NCBI GenBank assembly: GCA_017305815.1
Contig: JAFKJZ010000394.1
Coordinates: 1-9,528 of the forward strand
DNA length: 9,528 bases
Direction of reading: 5' to 3'
Source of the DNA: Hyphomicrobiales bacterium
GTDB taxonomy: Bacteria > Pseudomonadota > Alphaproteobacteria > Rhizobiales > Kaistiaceae
Under the pieces are notes generated by a model that was not told the origin of the DNA, did not search any database, and saw nothing but the letters and a program-made list of their open reading frames with translations. A program made the position numbers and the translations under genes. Shown here in pieces: positions 1 through 6,097 of the stretch. The number at the start of each line of letters is the position of its first letter. Position 1 is the stretch's first letter.

Positions 1-1087
1 GCTCGAAGACGGGCACGGTCGCCCGCAGCGTCGGCGAACCGCGCACCAGCATGGCATGACCGCCCACGGCCGTGACCGCCGCCCGCACCACCGCGGCGCC
101 GCCATCGCCCTCTCCCGGCGCGCTCGCCCAGACCAGACCGCCGCCCCAATCATAGACGAGCCGGCTCCCCAGCGCGGCGGCGAGCGCGTCGCCCACCTTC
201 GGACCGTCGGTCGGACGGACTGAAATCCGCCAGATCGCCGCCTCATGCGGAACCTCGAGCGCCTCGACGTCACGGATGCCCTTCCAGAGCACGCGCGAGG
301 CCTCGGCGGCGATGATGTCAAAATTGCCGAAGGGCTTCAGGACCTGATCCAGCCGCTCGCTGCGATAGCGGACGGAAGCCTCGAAGCCTTCCAGCCGCAG
401 CAGCGTCCGCGCCGGCATTCCGTCCGTGGCCGGCAGATGGGCAGCGGCCGTCACCTCGAACGGCGTGCCGAGCGCCGCCGTCAGCGCCGCGACGCCGCGC
501 TCGGACGACAGCCCGCTCAGAAGCAGCGTCCGCTCCGTCTCCGCCTCGGGAACGAGCTTGTATGTGACCTCGGTCAGAACTCCGAGCGTGCCCCAGGAAC
601 CGGCCAGCCGCTTGACGAAATCATAGCCGGTCACATTCTTCATGACGCGGCCGCCGGTCTTGATCGTCTCGCCGCGGCCGGTGGTGGCGCGCACGCCGAT
701 CAGCGAGTCGCGCGCGGCGCCGGCATGGATGCGGCGCGGGCCGGAGCTGTTGGAGGCGGTCATGCCGCCGATCGTCGGCGTGCCGTGACCGCCGAGCAGC
801 TGGCGATAGTCGATCGGCTCGAACGGCAGGCGCTGCCGGTTGGCGGCGAGCGTCTCCTGGATCTCGGATAGCGGCGTGCCGGCACGAGCCGAGATCACCA
901 GTTCCGAGGGCTCGTACAGCGTGATGCCGGTCAGGAGCTGCGTCGACAGCGCGCGCTCGGCATGGACGGGCCGGCCGATCGGCCGCGTGCCGCCGCCGTG
1001 AATGGCCAGCGCGCTGCGCGACTGCGCCGCTTCATGCACGATCGCCTCGATCTCGGCCTCGTTGTCGGGGAGAAGGATCGACGTCAT
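1..1087 (-). CDS. glcE: Glycolate oxidase FAD-binding subunit GlcE (3' end cut by window edge)
   Basis: GlcE is a subunit of the membrane-associated glycolate oxidase GlcDEF, which oxidises glycolate to glyoxylate and passes electrons to the respiratory chain. The visible 362 residues form a PCMH-type FAD-binding domain: a glycine-rich HGGGTRP loop (about 30-36), GGMTASNSSGPRRI (107-120), an AARDSLIGVR segment (124-133), and VMKNVTGYD followed by LAGSWGTLGVLTEV (148-174), which is typical of GlcE. GlcE proteins are usually around 350-420 residues, so little seems to be missing beyond the left edge. The ATG at 1087 has an AGGAAG ribosome site 7 bases upstream. It starts 34 bp after the glcD stop, so the two are probably co-transcribed, and glcF is expected next, outside the window. 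The frame looks intact throughout. Confidence 0.92.
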   Translation of the reverse strand, partial: MTSILLPDNEAEIEAIVHEAAQSRSALAIHGGGTRPIGRPVHAERALSTQLLTGITLYEPSELVISARAGTPLSEIQETLAANRQRLPFEPIDYRQLLGGHGTPTIGGMTASNSSGPRRIHAGAARDSLIGVRATTGRGETIKTGGRVMKNVTGYDFVKRLAGSWGTLGVLTEVTYKLVPEAETERTLLLSGLSSERGVAALTAALGTPFEVTAAAHLPATDGMPARTLLRLEGFEASVRYRSERLDQVLKPFGNFDIIAAEASRVLWKGIRDVEALEVPHEAAIWRISVRPTDGPKVGDALAAALGSRLVYDWGGGLVWASAPGEGDGGAAVVRAAVTAVGGHAMLVRGSPTLRATVPVFE

Positions 1088-1121
1088 CGGCGGACTTCCT
1101 GCAAGACGGGCATTTCGGGCA

Positions 1122-2522
1122 TCAGACGGGGCGTCCCGCGAGCGGGAACACCTTGTGCGGGTTGAGCAGCCATTGCGGATCGAGCGCGGTCTTCACCCGC
1201 ATCTGCTGGTCGAGATCGATGGTGTTGAACTGATAGGTCATCAGGTCGCGCTTCTCGATGCCAACGCCGTGCTCACCGGTCAGGCAACCGCCGAGCTCGA
1301 CGCAGAGCTTCAGGATGTCCTCGCCGCAGCGCTCGGCCTTTTCCTGCTCGGCCGGGTCGTTGGCATTGAAGAGCACCAGCGGGTGGAGGTTGCCGTCGCC
1401 GGCATGGAAGATGTTGGAGACGCGCAGCCCGTAGCCCTCGCAGATCCGGGCGATGCCGGTCAAAACGGCCGAAAGCTGGCCGGTCGGGATGGTGCCATCC
1501 ATGCAGATATAGTCAGCCAGGCGGCCCATGGCGCCGAAGGCGGATTTGCGCCCCTTCCAGATCGCGGCGCTCTCGGCTTCCGATTGCGAGATGCGCAGGC
1601 CGGACGGGTTGTAGTCGGCGGCGATCGTCGTGATGCGCCCGATCAGATCCTCGATCTCGGCCTCGGAACCCTCGACCTCGATGATCAGCAGCGCCTCGAC
1701 GTCGAGCGGATAGCCGGCATGGGCGAAGGCTTCGCAGACCTTGATCGCCGGCCGGTCCATGTATTCGATCGCGACCGGAATGATGCCGGAGGCGATGATG
1801 GCGGCGACGCAGGCGCCGGCGTCCTCGGCCGACTGGAAGCCCATCAGCATCGGCCGCGCGCCCTCGGCCAGCGGCAGGATGCGAAGCGTCGCCTCGGTGA
1901 CGACGCCGAGCTGGCCCTCCGAGCCGACGATGAGGCCGAGCAGGTCGTAGCCGGCGGCATCGAGATGCGCGCCGCCGAGCTCGACGATGGTGCCGTCGAT
2001 CAGCACCACGTATTTCAGGCAATGCGCGCCGCCGGAGTTCATGGCGATGTTGCCGGCGATGGTGCAGGCGAGCTGGCTCGACGGGTCGGGCGCGTAGAAG
2101 AAGCCGAGATGCGAGACGGCGCCGGAAACGCCGAGATTGGTGACGCCGGCCTCGACGCGGATGGTTCGGTTGGCGATGTCAACGTCGAGGATGCGGCTCA
2201 TCTTCGAGACGCCGAGCACCACCGCGTCCTCGCTCGGGATGGCGCCGCCGGCAAGCGACGTGCCGGCGCCGCGGGCGACGACCTTGACGCCTTCCTGGTT
2301 CAGGAATGTTAACACCCTGGAAACCTGCTCGGTGGTTTCCGGCAGCACGACGGCGAGCGGCACGCGGCGATAGGCGGTGAGCGCGTCCGTCTCATAGGCG
2401 CGGCGCTCGTCCTCCTCGGTGATCAGCGAGGTCGGCGGCACCAGCGCGGCGAGGCCGGCGAGGATCTCCGCCCGGCGCGCGAGGATGCGCGGATCCGGCT
2501 TCGGAATCTCAATCGCGGACAT
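1122..2522 (-). CDS. glcD: Glycolate oxidase catalytic subunit GlcD with apparent internal deletion
   Basis: GlcD is the FAD-linked subunit that oxidises glycolate, and often D-lactate, in the GlcDEF complex. The 466 residues show the FAD-binding domain (about 50-215: RGAGTSLAGGA at 84-94, YAPDPSSQLACTIAGN at 143-158, GSEGQLGVVTEATLRIL at 200-216) and the C-terminal FAD-oxidase domain (IWKGRKSAFG 321-330, CMDGTIP 340-346, the FHAGDGNLHPL motif 372-382, GEHGVGIEKRDLM 416-428, LLNPHKVFP 452-460). A very strong GGGAGGGAGG ribosome site at 2528-2537 supports the ATG at 2522. The family normally has about 11 residues after LKY171 (in E. coli GlcD, as I recall, GLTVHNLLKIE). Here Y171 joins directly to VVLIDGT. 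This segment lies in the FAD domain, so the product may be impaired. The adjacent GlcE subunit keeps the equivalent 11 residues. D-lactate dehydrogenase is an alternative name, but the glcE neighbour favours glycolate. Confidence 0.9.
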   Translation of the reverse strand: MSAIEIPKPDPRILARRAEILAGLAALVPPTSLITEEDERRAYETDALTAYRRVPLAVVLPETTEQVSRVLTFLNQEGVKVVARGAGTSLAGGAIPSEDAVVLGVSKMSRILDVDIANRTIRVEAGVTNLGVSGAVSHLGFFYAPDPSSQLACTIAGNIAMNSGGAHCLKYVVLIDGTIVELGGAHLDAAGYDLLGLIVGSEGQLGVVTEATLRILPLAEGARPMLMGFQSAEDAGACVAAIIASGIIPVAIEYMDRPAIKVCEAFAHAGYPLDVEALLIIEVEGSEAEIEDLIGRITTIAADYNPSGLRISQSEAESAAIWKGRKSAFGAMGRLADYICMDGTIPTGQLSAVLTGIARICEGYGLRVSNIFHAGDGNLHPLVLFNANDPAEQEKAERCGEDILKLCVELGGCLTGEHGVGIEKRDLMTYQFNTIDLDQQMRVKTALDPQWLLNPHKVFPLAGRPV

Positions 2523-2527
2523 GGCAG

Positions 2528-2594
2528 CCTCCCTCCCAGTTCAGAACCACTCTAGGCGCGCACGGGTTTGTACCCAAGCCGGGATAGAAAACAA
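2528..2594 (-). promoter_or_regulatory. Predicted glcD promoter and ribosome-binding site
   Basis: Reading the minus strand, a TTGTTT -35 box (2594-2589) is followed after 16 bases by a TACAAA -10 box (2572-2567). Transcription would start near 2560, giving a leader of roughly 38 bases that ends with the purine-rich GGGAGGGAGG (2537-2528), five bases before the glcD ATG. A GGGT-TTGT-ACCC inverted repeat (2564-2575) covers the -10 box and could be an operator. The boxes are matched by eye to the sigma70 consensus; no start site has been mapped. Confidence 0.5.
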
Positions 2595-2614
2595 TCATCC
2601 TTGCCGGTAGATTG

Positions 2615-2631
2615 AAAATCGCCCTGATTTT
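2615..2631. promoter_or_regulatory. Candidate LysR operator: AT-rich inverted repeat
   Basis: AAAATC at 2615-2620 and GATTTT at 2626-2631 form a perfect 6-bp inverted repeat with a 5-bp spacer, in an AT-rich patch of an otherwise GC-rich region. It lies 17 bp upstream of the LysR start and about 20 bp upstream of the predicted glcD -35 box. That is where LysR-type regulators commonly bind to repress themselves and activate the divergent gene. It does not fit the textbook T-N11-A spacing exactly, so the assignment is inferred from position and symmetry. Confidence 0.4.
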
Positions 2632-2648
2632 TTGCCACCGTAGAGGCA

Positions 2649-3731
2649 ATGAGCACACTATCCGATATGGAGATCTTCGCCCGCGTTGTCACCGCCGGAA
2701 GCCTGTCGGCGGCGGGGCGCGAGCTGGATCTTTCGCCCGCCGTCGTCTCCAAGCGCTTGAAGCGGCTGGAGGATAGGCTCGGCACGCGCCTGCTCCAGCG
2801 CACCACCCGGCAGATCGCCCTGACCGAGGCCGGCCGCGGCTTTCACGACCGCGTCGTGCAGATCCTCGCCTCGATCGACGAGGCGGAGTCCTTCGTCAGC
2901 CGGCGCTCGGACGTGGCGCGCGGCACGCTCAAGGTGTCGGCGCCGACCACCTTCGGCCGGCTGCACATCGCGCCCTATCTCGGCGCCTTCCTCGCCGCCA
3001 ATCCCGGCCTGACGGTCAATCTGGTGCTCTCGGACGAGTTCGTCGACCTGGTCAAGGACGGCATCGACGTCTCGATCCGCATCGCCGAGCTGACGGATTC
3101 GAGCCTGGTGGCGCGGCGGCTGGCGCCGAATCATCGCCTGCTCTGCGCGACGCCTGCCTATCTCGCCGAGCACGGCACGCCGAAGACTATCGCCGAGCTG
3201 TCGCGGCACACGCTGCTCGCCACCGCCAGCCAGGATCCCTGGCGGCTCGAGGGGCCCGACGGGCCGGCGACGGTGCATGTCGAGGGCCGGCTCAGGACCA
3301 ATTCGAACGAGGTGGTGCGCGAGGCGGTGCTCGCCGGGCTCGGCATCGCCTTCCGCTCGACCTGGGATGTCGGGCCGGAACTGCGCGAAGGCCGCCTCGT
3401 CGTCGTGCTGCCGGCCTATCGCGCCTCGCGGCACGTGGCGGTGCATGCGGTCTATCCGAGCCGCCGCTTCCTCGCCGCCAAGGTCCGGCTGTTCATCGAC
3501 CATCTCGCCAGGCTCTATGGCGAGCACCCGCACTGGGACCAGGGGCTGGAACCCATCCTCGCGCAACCAGACGAACAGCGCCACCGGGATGACCGCGAAG
3601 GCGGTGACATGCGTCGGATCGAGCTCGAAGCCGACCATCGGCGAACCCTTGGCCAGATAGCCGATCAGGCCGACGATGTAGTAGCTGATCGCCGCGACGG
3701 AGAGCCCTTCGACCGTCTGCTGCAGGCGTAG
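2649..3731 (+). CDS. LysR-family transcriptional regulator with abnormal C-terminal extension
   Basis: This is a LysR-type regulator, probably controlling the divergent glc genes. Residues 1-60 are the winged helix-turn-helix (MEIFARVVTAGSLSAAGREL, then SPAVVSKRLKRLEDRLGTRL and LTEAG at 58-62). Residues about 90-292 are the effector-binding domain (GTLKVSAPTTFGRLHIAPYL at 92-111, VVREAVLAGLGIAF at 222-235). The family is normally about 300 residues, and recognisable sequence ends near HPHWDQGL (293-300). The frame continues another 60 residues to 3731 as an antisense reading of the DUF3422 gene, so the natural stop appears to be lost. The only Shine-Dalgarno-like sequence, AGAGG at 2642-2646, lies just two bases from the ATG, which is unusually close. 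The effector (glycolate or another hydroxyacid) is a guess from the neighbouring genes. Confidence 0.85.
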   Translation: MSTLSDMEIFARVVTAGSLSAAGRELDLSPAVVSKRLKRLEDRLGTRLLQRTTRQIALTEAGRGFHDRVVQILASIDEAESFVSRRSDVARGTLKVSAPTTFGRLHIAPYLGAFLAANPGLTVNLVLSDEFVDLVKDGIDVSIRIAELTDSSLVARRLAPNHRLLCATPAYLAEHGTPKTIAELSRHTLLATASQDPWRLEGPDGPATVHVEGRLRTNSNEVVREAVLAGLGIAFRSTWDVGPELREGRLVVVLPAYRASRHVAVHAVYPSRRFLAAKVRLFIDHLARLYGEHPHWDQGLEPILAQPDEQRHRDDREGGDMRRIELEADHRRTLGQIADQADDVVADRRDGEPFDRLLQA

Positions 3732-4793
3732 CTGCAGGCGCGCCCGGCGGTTCATGCTGTCGAGCAGCGCCCGGTTCTGCTGCGACAGCTCGACATCGAC
3801 GCGCGCCCGCAGCAGCGCCGCCGCGCGGGCGAGCTTTCGCGACAGGTCCTGCTGGCGGCTCTCGACCGTCTGGCAGGTGCGCATCGCCGGCGCCATGCGG
3901 CGGGCGAGATAGGCGGTGAAGCTCGAATAGCCCGGCGTCGGCCGCTCGCTCATGGCGTTCAGCCTGAGATGGGTGATTTCGGAATAGGCGCGGCTGGCGC
4001 CGAAGCGGAAGGCGCTCTCGGCGGCGCCCGCCTCCAGTTCGCCGGCGAGCGCCGTCAGGTCGTCGAGCAGCCGCCGATTGGCCTCGAACCCCTCGCTCGA
4101 ACGGAAGCGGGCGGTGTTCGCCACCAGCTGGGTCTCGATCCGGCGGATCTCCGGCTGCAGGCGCTGCGCCTCCGGCAGGCCCAGGAGCGCCAGCGTCCGG
4201 TAGGTCTCGAGTTCGAGCAGGCGCTGCACCACCGGCCCGGCCTCCTGCGGCTCGAACCCGCGATCGATGACCAGCAGCCGCGTATAGCCGTCGCCATCCT
4301 CGCGGAAATCGCTGGCGATCACGCCGCGCCCGCCGGCCACCTCGGAAACCGCCAGCGAACCCGGATCGTAGGAGGCGAGGATGTCGGCGACGGGCCGATC
4401 GTCGGACACGAGGTCGAGCCGGACGGCGACCATCAGCGGCCCCGGCGGCTCGAACGCCTCGCCGAACGGCGTATCCGCCGGCAATGCGCCGGCGCTGCCG
4501 CGCACGTCCCAGCTATAGGTGGTGAATTCGGCGTGGCTCTCCCAGCGCAGCGTGCCGCCGGCGAGATCCACGACATGATGGCGCGCATCGGCGGCCGGCT
4601 GCGGCAGGCCGTTACGGGCGCAGAGCGCCGCCAGGCTGCCCCGCGCCGCCGCGGACTGGGCCGCGTCCGTCATGAAGGCGAAGCTCAGGACGATGCGCGG
4701 CGCTTCCATCATGAGGAAGGGCCGCGCATGAATTTCATGCAGCACGGCGCCGCGCAGCGGGTGATCCTCGAAACGTCTCGGCCCTTCGCGCAT
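2658..4793 (-). CDS. DUF3422 family membrane protein with lost stop codon (homologous part 3561-4793)
   Basis: DUF3422 proteins are alphaproteobacterial membrane proteins of about 420-440 residues with no established function. Residues 1-410 match: FEDHPLRGAVLHEIHARPF (8-26), TYSWD (92-96), SDFREDGDGYTRLLV (161-175), a long soluble helical region, and a C-terminal helical stretch (about 300-360) before two membrane helices (about 363-383 and 394-410). After WLR411 the frame enters sequence antisense to the LysR gene and stays open for roughly 300 codons to 2658; that part resembles nothing and is probably not functional protein. The ATG at 4793 is preferred because GGGAGAGGG lies just upstream; the TTG at 4823 has no such support. 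The gene starts 55 bp after the lldD stop on the same strand, so it is probably co-transcribed. That suggests, but does not show, a link to hydroxyacid oxidation. Confidence 0.7.
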   Translation of the reverse strand: MREGPRRFEDHPLRGAVLHEIHARPFLMMEAPRIVLSFAFMTDAAQSAAARGSLAALCARNGLPQPAADARHHVVDLAGGTLRWESHAEFTTYSWDVRGSAGALPADTPFGEAFEPPGPLMVAVRLDLVSDDRPVADILASYDPGSLAVSEVAGGRGVIASDFREDGDGYTRLLVIDRGFEPQEAGPVVQRLLELETYRTLALLGLPEAQRLQPEIRRIETQLVANTARFRSSEGFEANRRLLDDLTALAGELEAGAAESAFRFGASRAYSEITHLRLNAMSERPTPGYSSFTAYLARRMAPAMRTCQTVESRQQDLSRKLARAAALLRARVDVELSQQNRALLDSMNRRARLQLRLQQTVEGLSVAAISYYIVGLIGYLAKGSPMVGFELDPTHVTAFAVIPVALFVWLREDGFQPLVPVRVLAIEPGEMVDEQPDLGGEEAAARIDRMHRHVPRGAIGRQHDDEAAFAQFRPDIPGRAEGDAEPGEHRLAHHLVRIGPEPALDMHRRRPVGPLEPPGILAGGGEQRVPRQLGDSLRRAVLGEIGRRRAEQAMIRRQPPRHQARIRQLGDADRDVDAVLDQVDELVREHQIDRQAGIGGEEGAEIGRDVQPAEGGRRRHLERAARHVRAPADEGLRLVDRGEDLHDAVVKAAAGLGQGDLPGGALEQARAEPILQPLQALGDDGGRKIQLAPRRRQASGGDNAGEDLHIG
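3546..3563. other. Tail-to-tail junction of convergent LysR and DUF3422 genes
   Basis: On the plus strand, LysR-like sequence ends at the codon for L300 (3546-3548). On the minus strand, DUF3422-like sequence ends at the second membrane helix, FVWLR, whose last recognisable codon is at 3563-3561. Only about a dozen bases separate the two homologous parts, and neither strand has a stop codon in the correct frame here. The usual arrangement would be two stop codons with an intergenic gap, and DUF3422 proteins normally carry a short basic tail after the last helix. A deletion that removed both stops, the gap and the DUF3422 tail explains this best; misassembly is the alternative. Confidence 0.5.
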
Positions 4794-4810
4794 CGCCCTC
4801 TCCCGCCAGC

Positions 4811-4839
4811 GCCGCCCACTCAAGCAGTAGGCGGGCGGC
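4811..4839 (-). other. Hairpin between lldD and the DUF3422 gene
   Basis: GCCGCCC (4811-4817) and GGGCGGC (4833-4839) form a perfect 7-bp GC-only stem with a 15-base loop in the 55-bp gap between two same-strand genes. No T-run follows, so it is not a standard intrinsic terminator. It could stabilise or process the lldD transcript, or be a chance structure in GC-rich DNA. Confidence 0.35.
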
Positions 4840-4848
4840 GGGCCGGGC

Positions 4849-5994
4849 TCAACCCCGGTCGATGACGGTTTCGTCGATCTCGGCCAGGGTGCGACGACCT
4901 GTCAGAGCCATCGAGACGTCGAGCTCCTTGCCGACGATCTGGATCACCTTGGAGACGCCCGCCTCGCCGCCGGCGCCGAGGCCGAACAGGAAGGCCTTGC
5001 CCATCATGCAGCCCTTGGCGCCGAGCGCCAGCGCGCGCAGCACGTCCTGGCCCGAGCGGATGCCGCTGTCGAACAGGATCTCGGTCTGCTTGCCGACGGC
5101 GTCGACGATGCGCGGCAGGCGCGAGATCGCCGACGGCGCGCCGTCGAGCTGACGACCGCCATGGTTGGAGACGACGATGGCGTCGGCGCCGGTGTTGACG
5201 GCCTTCTGCGCGTCGCCGACGTCGAGCACGCCCTTCAGGATGAGCTTGCCGGGCCAGATCGAACGGATCCAGGCGACGTCGTCCCAGTTCAGCGCCGGGT
5301 CGAACTGGCCCGAGATCCACTGGCCGAGCGACTTGACGCCGCTCATGCCCTCGACGCCGGTCAGGTTGCCGAAGGTCTTGTGCTTGCTGCCGAGCACCTC
5401 GAAGGCCCAGGGAAGCTTGGTTGCCATGTCGAGCACGTTGTGCAGCTTGATCTGCGGCGGCACGGTCATGCCGTTCTTGATGTCGCGGTGACGCTGGCCC
5501 TGCACCTGCAGGTCGAGCGTCAGGATCAGCGCCGAGCACTTGGCGGCGATGGCGCGCTCGACCAGTTGCTTCGCGAAGTTGCGGTTCTTCATCACGTAGA
5601 GCTGGAACCAGAACGGGCGCGAGGTGGCGGCGGCGACGTCCTCGATCGAGCAGATCGACATGGTCGAGAGCGCGAACGGGATGTTGGCCTTCTCGCAGGC
5701 CTTGGCGGCGAGGATCTCGCCGTCGGCATGCTGCATGCCGGTGAGGCCGGTGGGCGCGAAGGCGAAGGGATAGGCGAACTTCTCGCCGAGCAGCGTCGCC
5801 TCGGTCGAGCGGTTCGAGACGTCGACCATGACGCGCTGGCGCAGCTTCAGTTCCTTGAAGTCGGCCGAGTTGGCGTCGATCGTTTCCTCATTGTAGGAGC
5901 CGCGATCGGCATAGTCGAAGAAGGCGCGCGGCACGCGGCGCTTCGCCAAAAGTCTCAGGTCTGCAATGCTCGTTGCGTCCTTCAAGCCGCCCAT
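4849..5994 (-). CDS. lldD: FMN-dependent L-lactate dehydrogenase / alpha-hydroxyacid oxidase
   Basis: This is a member of the FMN-dependent alpha-hydroxyacid dehydrogenase family (TIM barrel), most like respiratory L-lactate dehydrogenase LldD, which oxidises L-lactate to pyruvate at the inner membrane. At 381 residues it is full length. By alignment from memory to spinach glycolate oxidase, the active-site residues are all present: Y28 (FFDYADRG), Y133 (FQLYV), D161 (LTLDLQ), R168 (GQRHRD), K254 (LILKG), and H278 and R281 in SNHGGRQLDG. The phosphate-binding DSGIRSGQD (309-317) and LALGAKGCMMGKAF (322-335) are also intact. The ATG at 5994 has GGAG about 8 bases upstream. The gene is divergent from a FadR/LldR-type regulator, the usual lld arrangement. 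Substrate cannot be settled by sequence; glycolate or another 2-hydroxyacid remains possible. Confidence 0.9.
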   Translation of the reverse strand: MGGLKDATSIADLRLLAKRRVPRAFFDYADRGSYNEETIDANSADFKELKLRQRVMVDVSNRSTEATLLGEKFAYPFAFAPTGLTGMQHADGEILAAKACEKANIPFALSTMSICSIEDVAAATSRPFWFQLYVMKNRNFAKQLVERAIAAKCSALILTLDLQVQGQRHRDIKNGMTVPPQIKLHNVLDMATKLPWAFEVLGSKHKTFGNLTGVEGMSGVKSLGQWISGQFDPALNWDDVAWIRSIWPGKLILKGVLDVGDAQKAVNTGADAIVVSNHGGRQLDGAPSAISRLPRIVDAVGKQTEILFDSGIRSGQDVLRALALGAKGCMMGKAFLFGLGAGGEAGVSKVIQIVGKELDVSMALTGRRTLAEIDETVIDRG

Positions 5995-6003
5995 GGCGCC
6001 GCT

Positions 6004-6050
6004 CCAATTGGTTCTGAAATCTTGAAATGCGGGCCGCGCCCGCCAACTGG
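6004..6050 (-). promoter_or_regulatory. Predicted lldD promoter bracketed by two CCAAxTGG palindromes
   Basis: Reading the minus strand, TTGGCG (6046-6041) and AAGATT (6023-6018) form a -35/-10 pair with a 17-bp spacer. CCAATTGG (6004-6011) lies at the expected start site, and CCAACTGG (6043-6050) overlaps the -35 box; their centres are 39 bp apart. E. coli LldR binds AATTGG...CCAATT-type sites, so these are plausible operators for the divergent GntR regulator. A GCGGGC-CGC-GCCCGC inverted repeat (6029-6043) fills the spacer. The assignment is inferred by eye. Confidence 0.4.
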
Positions 6051-6059
6051 ATCAATTTC

Positions 6060-6088
6060 TTGACCACTTCCTGATTTCCGCTGATAGG
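6060..6088 (+). promoter_or_regulatory. Predicted promoter of the GntR regulator, possibly leaderless
   Basis: TTGACC (6060-6065) is a good -35 box, and GATAGG (6083-6088) after 17 bases is a weaker -10. The start site would fall near 6095, only a few bases before the ATG at 6098, and no Shine-Dalgarno sequence precedes that ATG. The mRNA may therefore be leaderless or nearly so. A TCAA-TTTC-TTGA inverted repeat (6052-6063) overlaps the -35 box and could serve autoregulation. Confidence 0.45.
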
Positions 6089-6097
6089 CTCTTCCGC

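Noticed and set aside
1002..2312. Long plus-strand open frame of 436 codons opposite glcD
   Set aside because: It is antisense to a clearly conserved gene, has the low-complexity Asp/Ala/Gly/Arg-rich composition of GC-rich shadow frames, and shows no recognisable domain.
5161..6063. 300-codon plus-strand open frame opposite lldD
   Set aside because: It is antisense to an intact FMN-dehydrogenase gene, and its composition is that of a shadow frame with no motif.
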